From: Streptomyces alkaliterrae | GTDB lineage: Bacteria; Actinomycetota; Actinomycetes; Streptomycetales; Streptomycetaceae | DNA length: 59,122 nucleotides | Reading direction: 5' to 3' | Assembly: GCF_007097205.2 (NCBI RefSeq) | Contig: NZ_VJYK02000002.1 | Span: forward strand, 1-59,122 | Part shown: in pieces, positions 57,152-59,122 of the stretch | How the letters are laid out: every line of letters starts with the position of its first letter | Position numbering within the stretch: the stretch's first letter is position 1 | Made by a program: the position numbers and the translations under genes | The notes under the pieces: generated by a model | The model's input: the letters and a program-made list of their open reading frames with translations, nothing else | Database searches by the model: none | Told to the model about the DNA's origin: nothing

Positions 57152-58069
57152 ATGTCCATACCGGGGGAGCAGCCCAACCCTTATGGCGGTCCCGGCCAGC
57201 AGGCCGGCCAGCCGCAGCCGCAGCCGCACAACCCCTACGCGCAGCCCGCCACCGGTGGCTACGGCTACGCCGCCGCGTCGCAGGCCCTCGGGTCCCCGGT
57301 GCCGGGGCCGTCGGCCGGTCCCCCCGCCGGCGCCTCCCGAGGCCGGCTCCCCGGATGGGTGTGGGCGCTGGGAGGCGTGGTGCTCGCCTCCGCCGTCTGG
57401 GCGGCCGGGACGATCGTCGGAGGCGGCTTCGGCGGCGACTCCGAACCGACCGCCGACCTCGCTGGGTACCGCTTCCACAAGGACATGTGCGAGAGCGTCT
57501 ACCGCTCCCCCTTCCTCGAGCACTACACCACGCACGGCAGCAGCGCCTCCAACCACTCCACGCACGACGCCATGGACACCAGCAGCTGCCTGATGCGCTA
57601 CAAGCGCGACAGGTCCAGCCGCTTCGCCTCCACCTTTGTCACCTTCACCGCCACCTGGCACAAGCAGACCGACCCGACCGCGGAGTTCGAGGCCCGGGCC
57701 CAGGCGCAGGAGAGCCGTTCGAACGAGAACCAGCGGTACCGGGTGGAGCCGGTGGAGGAGCTGGGCGAGGAGGCGTTCCTCATCACCAGTGAACGCAAGC
57801 GCGACGGACAGCTGACCTACGCCGCGCTGGCCGTCCGGGACCGCTGGGTGGAGACGCATCTGGAGTGGAGCGACGTGGAGCTCTCGCGCGCCGGCCAGAG
57901 CCCGCTCACCAAGACACAGGTCCGTTCGATGCTGACGAAGAGCACCGAGGAGACCCTGGCGGAGCTGCGCAAGCCCACCGGGTCCGACGCCTCCAACGAC
58001 TCCGACGAACAGACCGGCGGCTCCGACTCCGACAGCGGCCCGCCCAAGCGCGGCGAAGGCGACATCTGA
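57152..58069 (+). CDS. Single-pass membrane protein with Pro/Gln-rich N-terminus
   Basis: 305 residues of unknown function. Residues 1-65 are rich in Pro, Gln, Gly and Tyr (PNPYGGPGQQAGQPQPQP...NPYAQP), a cytoplasmic low-complexity tail common in actinobacterial membrane proteins. One transmembrane segment follows (GWVWALGGVVLASAVWAAGTIVGG, about 68-91). The external domain (about 95-280) has two cysteines (DMCESVYRS and SSCLMRYKRD) that may pair, and mixed alpha/beta character (STFVTFTATWHKQTD; YRVEPVEELGEEAFLITSERK; LTYAALAVRDRWVETHLEW), resembling the DUF3558-like or sensor lipoprotein folds. An acidic Ser/Asp tail ends the protein. It converges on holA with a 4-bp gap. Confidence 0.7.
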   Translation: MSIPGEQPNPYGGPGQQAGQPQPQPHNPYAQPATGGYGYAAASQALGSPVPGPSAGPPAGASRGRLPGWVWALGGVVLASAVWAAGTIVGGGFGGDSEPTADLAGYRFHKDMCESVYRSPFLEHYTTHGSSASNHSTHDAMDTSSCLMRYKRDRSSRFASTFVTFTATWHKQTDPTAEFEARAQAQESRSNENQRYRVEPVEELGEEAFLITSERKRDGQLTYAALAVRDRWVETHLEWSDVELSRAGQSPLTKTQVRSMLTKSTEETLAELRKPTGSDASNDSDEQTGGSDSDSGPPKRGEGDI

Positions 58070-58073
58070 CCGC

Positions 58074-59093
58074 TCAGCGGTAACGGGCCGCCCTGGCGAT
58101 CGTCACGACGGCCTTCTCCAGCGCGTAAGCCGGGTCGTAGCCGCCGCCCTTGACGGCCGCGTCAGCCTCGGCGACCGCCCGCAACGCGGTGGCGACGCCG
58201 TCCGCCGACCAACCCCGCATCTGCTGCCGGACCCGGTCGATCTTCCACGGCGGCATGCCCAGCTCCCTGGCGAGATCCGCCGGACGCATGCCCGACCGCG
58301 CGGAGGCGAGCTTGCCGATCGCCCGGACACCCTGCGCCAGCGCGCTGGTCACCAGCACCGGGGCGACTCCGGTGGCCAGCGCCCATCGCAGCGCCTCCAG
58401 CGCCTCGGCGGCCCGGCCCTCCACCGCCCGGTCGGCGACCGCGAAGCTCGAAGCCTCGGCGCGACCGGTGTAGTAGCGGGCGACCACCGTCTCGTCGATC
58501 GTTCCCTCGACGTCGGCGACAAGCTGCGCGCAGGCCGAAGCCAGCTCCCGCAGATCACTGCCGATCGCGTCCACCAGAGCCTGGCACGCCTCCGGAGTGG
58601 CGGACCGGCCGAGCGCCCGGAACTCGCCTCGGACGAAGGACAGTCGCTCGGCGGGCTTGGTGAGCTTCGCGCACGGCACCTCCCGGGCACCGGCCTTGCG
58701 CGCGGCGTCCAGCAGACCCTTGCCCTTGGCGCCGCCGGCGTGCAGCAGCACCAGCAGCACCTCCTCGACCGGCTCGGCGAGGTAGGCCTTCACCTCCTTG
58801 ACGGTGTCGGCGGACAGATCCTGCGCCTGGCGGACGACCAGGACCTTGCGTTCGGCGAACAGAGACGGGCTTGTCAGCTCCGCGAGCATCCCCGGCTGGA
58901 GCACGCCCGGGGCGAGGTCCCGCACATCCGTTTCCGGGTCGGCGGCCCTGGCGGCCGCCACCACCTGGCGGACGACCCGGTCGGCCAGCAACTCCTCCTG
59001 GCCGACCGCGAGGGTCACCGCCGCCAGCGGGTCGTCGGCGGCGGCCTTCGGGGGCTTGGGGGACTTCGCGGAACCTGCGCTCTTGGGGGCCAT
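58074..59093 (-). CDS. holA: DNA polymerase III subunit delta
   Basis: 339 residues. Clamp-loader wrench subunit that opens the sliding clamp with the other loader subunits. AAA+-type fold without Walker motifs, as expected for delta: DPLAAVTLAVGQEELLADRVVRQVV, LAELTSPSLFAERKVLVVRQAQDLSADTVKEVKAYL, LLLHAGGAKGKGLLDAARKAGAREVPCAKL, SDLRELASACAQLVADVEGTIDETVVARYYTGRAEASSFAVADRAVEGRAAEALEALRWALATGVAPVLVTSALAQGVRAIGKL. ATG 59093 follows a Lys/Pro/Ala-rich start; the frame opens 6 codons earlier. Upstream of this gene the window ends, so its promoter is not seen. Confidence 0.93.
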   Translation of the reverse strand: MAPKSAGSAKSPKPPKAAADDPLAAVTLAVGQEELLADRVVRQVVAAARAADPETDVRDLAPGVLQPGMLAELTSPSLFAERKVLVVRQAQDLSADTVKEVKAYLAEPVEEVLLVLLHAGGAKGKGLLDAARKAGAREVPCAKLTKPAERLSFVRGEFRALGRSATPEACQALVDAIGSDLRELASACAQLVADVEGTIDETVVARYYTGRAEASSFAVADRAVEGRAAEALEALRWALATGVAPVLVTSALAQGVRAIGKLASARSGMRPADLARELGMPPWKIDRVRQQMRGWSADGVATALRAVAEADAAVKGGGYDPAYALEKAVVTIARAARYR

Positions 59094-59122
59094 CGCCGTC
59101 CAGCATCCCACGCCCCACCGAC

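Overview
The window is a stretch of chromosome from a Streptomyces-like actinomycete. The evidence is very high G+C with G/C-ending codons throughout, many GTG starts, TAT-type and lipoprotein exports, and a housekeeping gene order (ppdK, dusB, zur-znuBCA, glyS, uppS-recO, leuA, era ... ybeY-phoH, rnz, hrcA-dnaJ, hemW, lepA, rpsT, holA) that matches what I remember of the core arm of the S. coelicolor chromosome. No phage, plasmid, transposon, rRNA, tRNA or CRISPR array was seen.

Layout. 1-692 is the 3' end of an assimilatory nitrate reductase. 715-11965 is a mixed accessory stretch: a lipoprotein, an acyl-ACP desaturase behind a tandem operator, a DUF5954 protein, a winged-helix AlkZ/YcaQ-like protein, an AbiEii-type nucleotidyltransferase coupled to an internally duplicated partner, a VOC protein, two overlapping AraC regulators, an NmrA-like oxidoreductase, a SanA/YdcF protein, a gamma-glutamylcyclotransferase-like protein and an F420-type nitroreductase-like protein. 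12239-16577 is the nitrite reductase operon (FAD subunit paralogue, NirB, NirD) behind a GlnR-like box. 17154-19010 is a cell-wall lytic enzyme (Rpf-LysM-M23) under a Crp-like site and a clear ydaO/c-di-AMP riboswitch. 19183-23269 holds a TAT-exported PhoX-like protein and pyruvate phosphate dikinase. 23827-28451 is dusB and the zinc uptake operon with a Zur box.

28576-34162 holds glyS, uppS, recO, an emfourin-like inhibitor and leuA with a leucine-rich attenuator peptide. 34354-40805 is a TerB-like gene followed by the minus-strand operon phoH-ybeY-corC-lipoprotein-degenerate deaminase-membrane protein-era. 40920-46740 holds a divergent PfkB kinase/GH4 pair, then rnz, a HIT protein, and the nitronate monooxygenase-rsmE pair. 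46848-49064 is dnaJ-hrcA with a perfect CIRCE operator. 49218-59093 holds an MBL hydrolase, a DUF3097 protein, hemW, a long-chain acyl-CoA ligase, lepA, rpsT, a membrane-anchored protein and holA.

Genes that work together: the nitrate and nitrite reductases perform nitrate assimilation; ZnuABC and Zur form a closed zinc circuit; YbeY, Era, RsmE, S20 and LepA all concern the 30S subunit or translation; HrcA represses its own operon with DnaJ. Three sequence-level themes recur: many starts lie 6-7 nt after a TANNNT-like -10 hexamer (apparently leaderless mRNAs); short perfect tandem repeats (8, 9, 14, 16, 23, 24 bp) sit beside genes or inside acidic linkers; and several genes have well-formed palindromic operators whose regulators are not in the window. 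The least explained locus is the nucleotidyltransferase plus duplicated-partner pair at 5094-7030.
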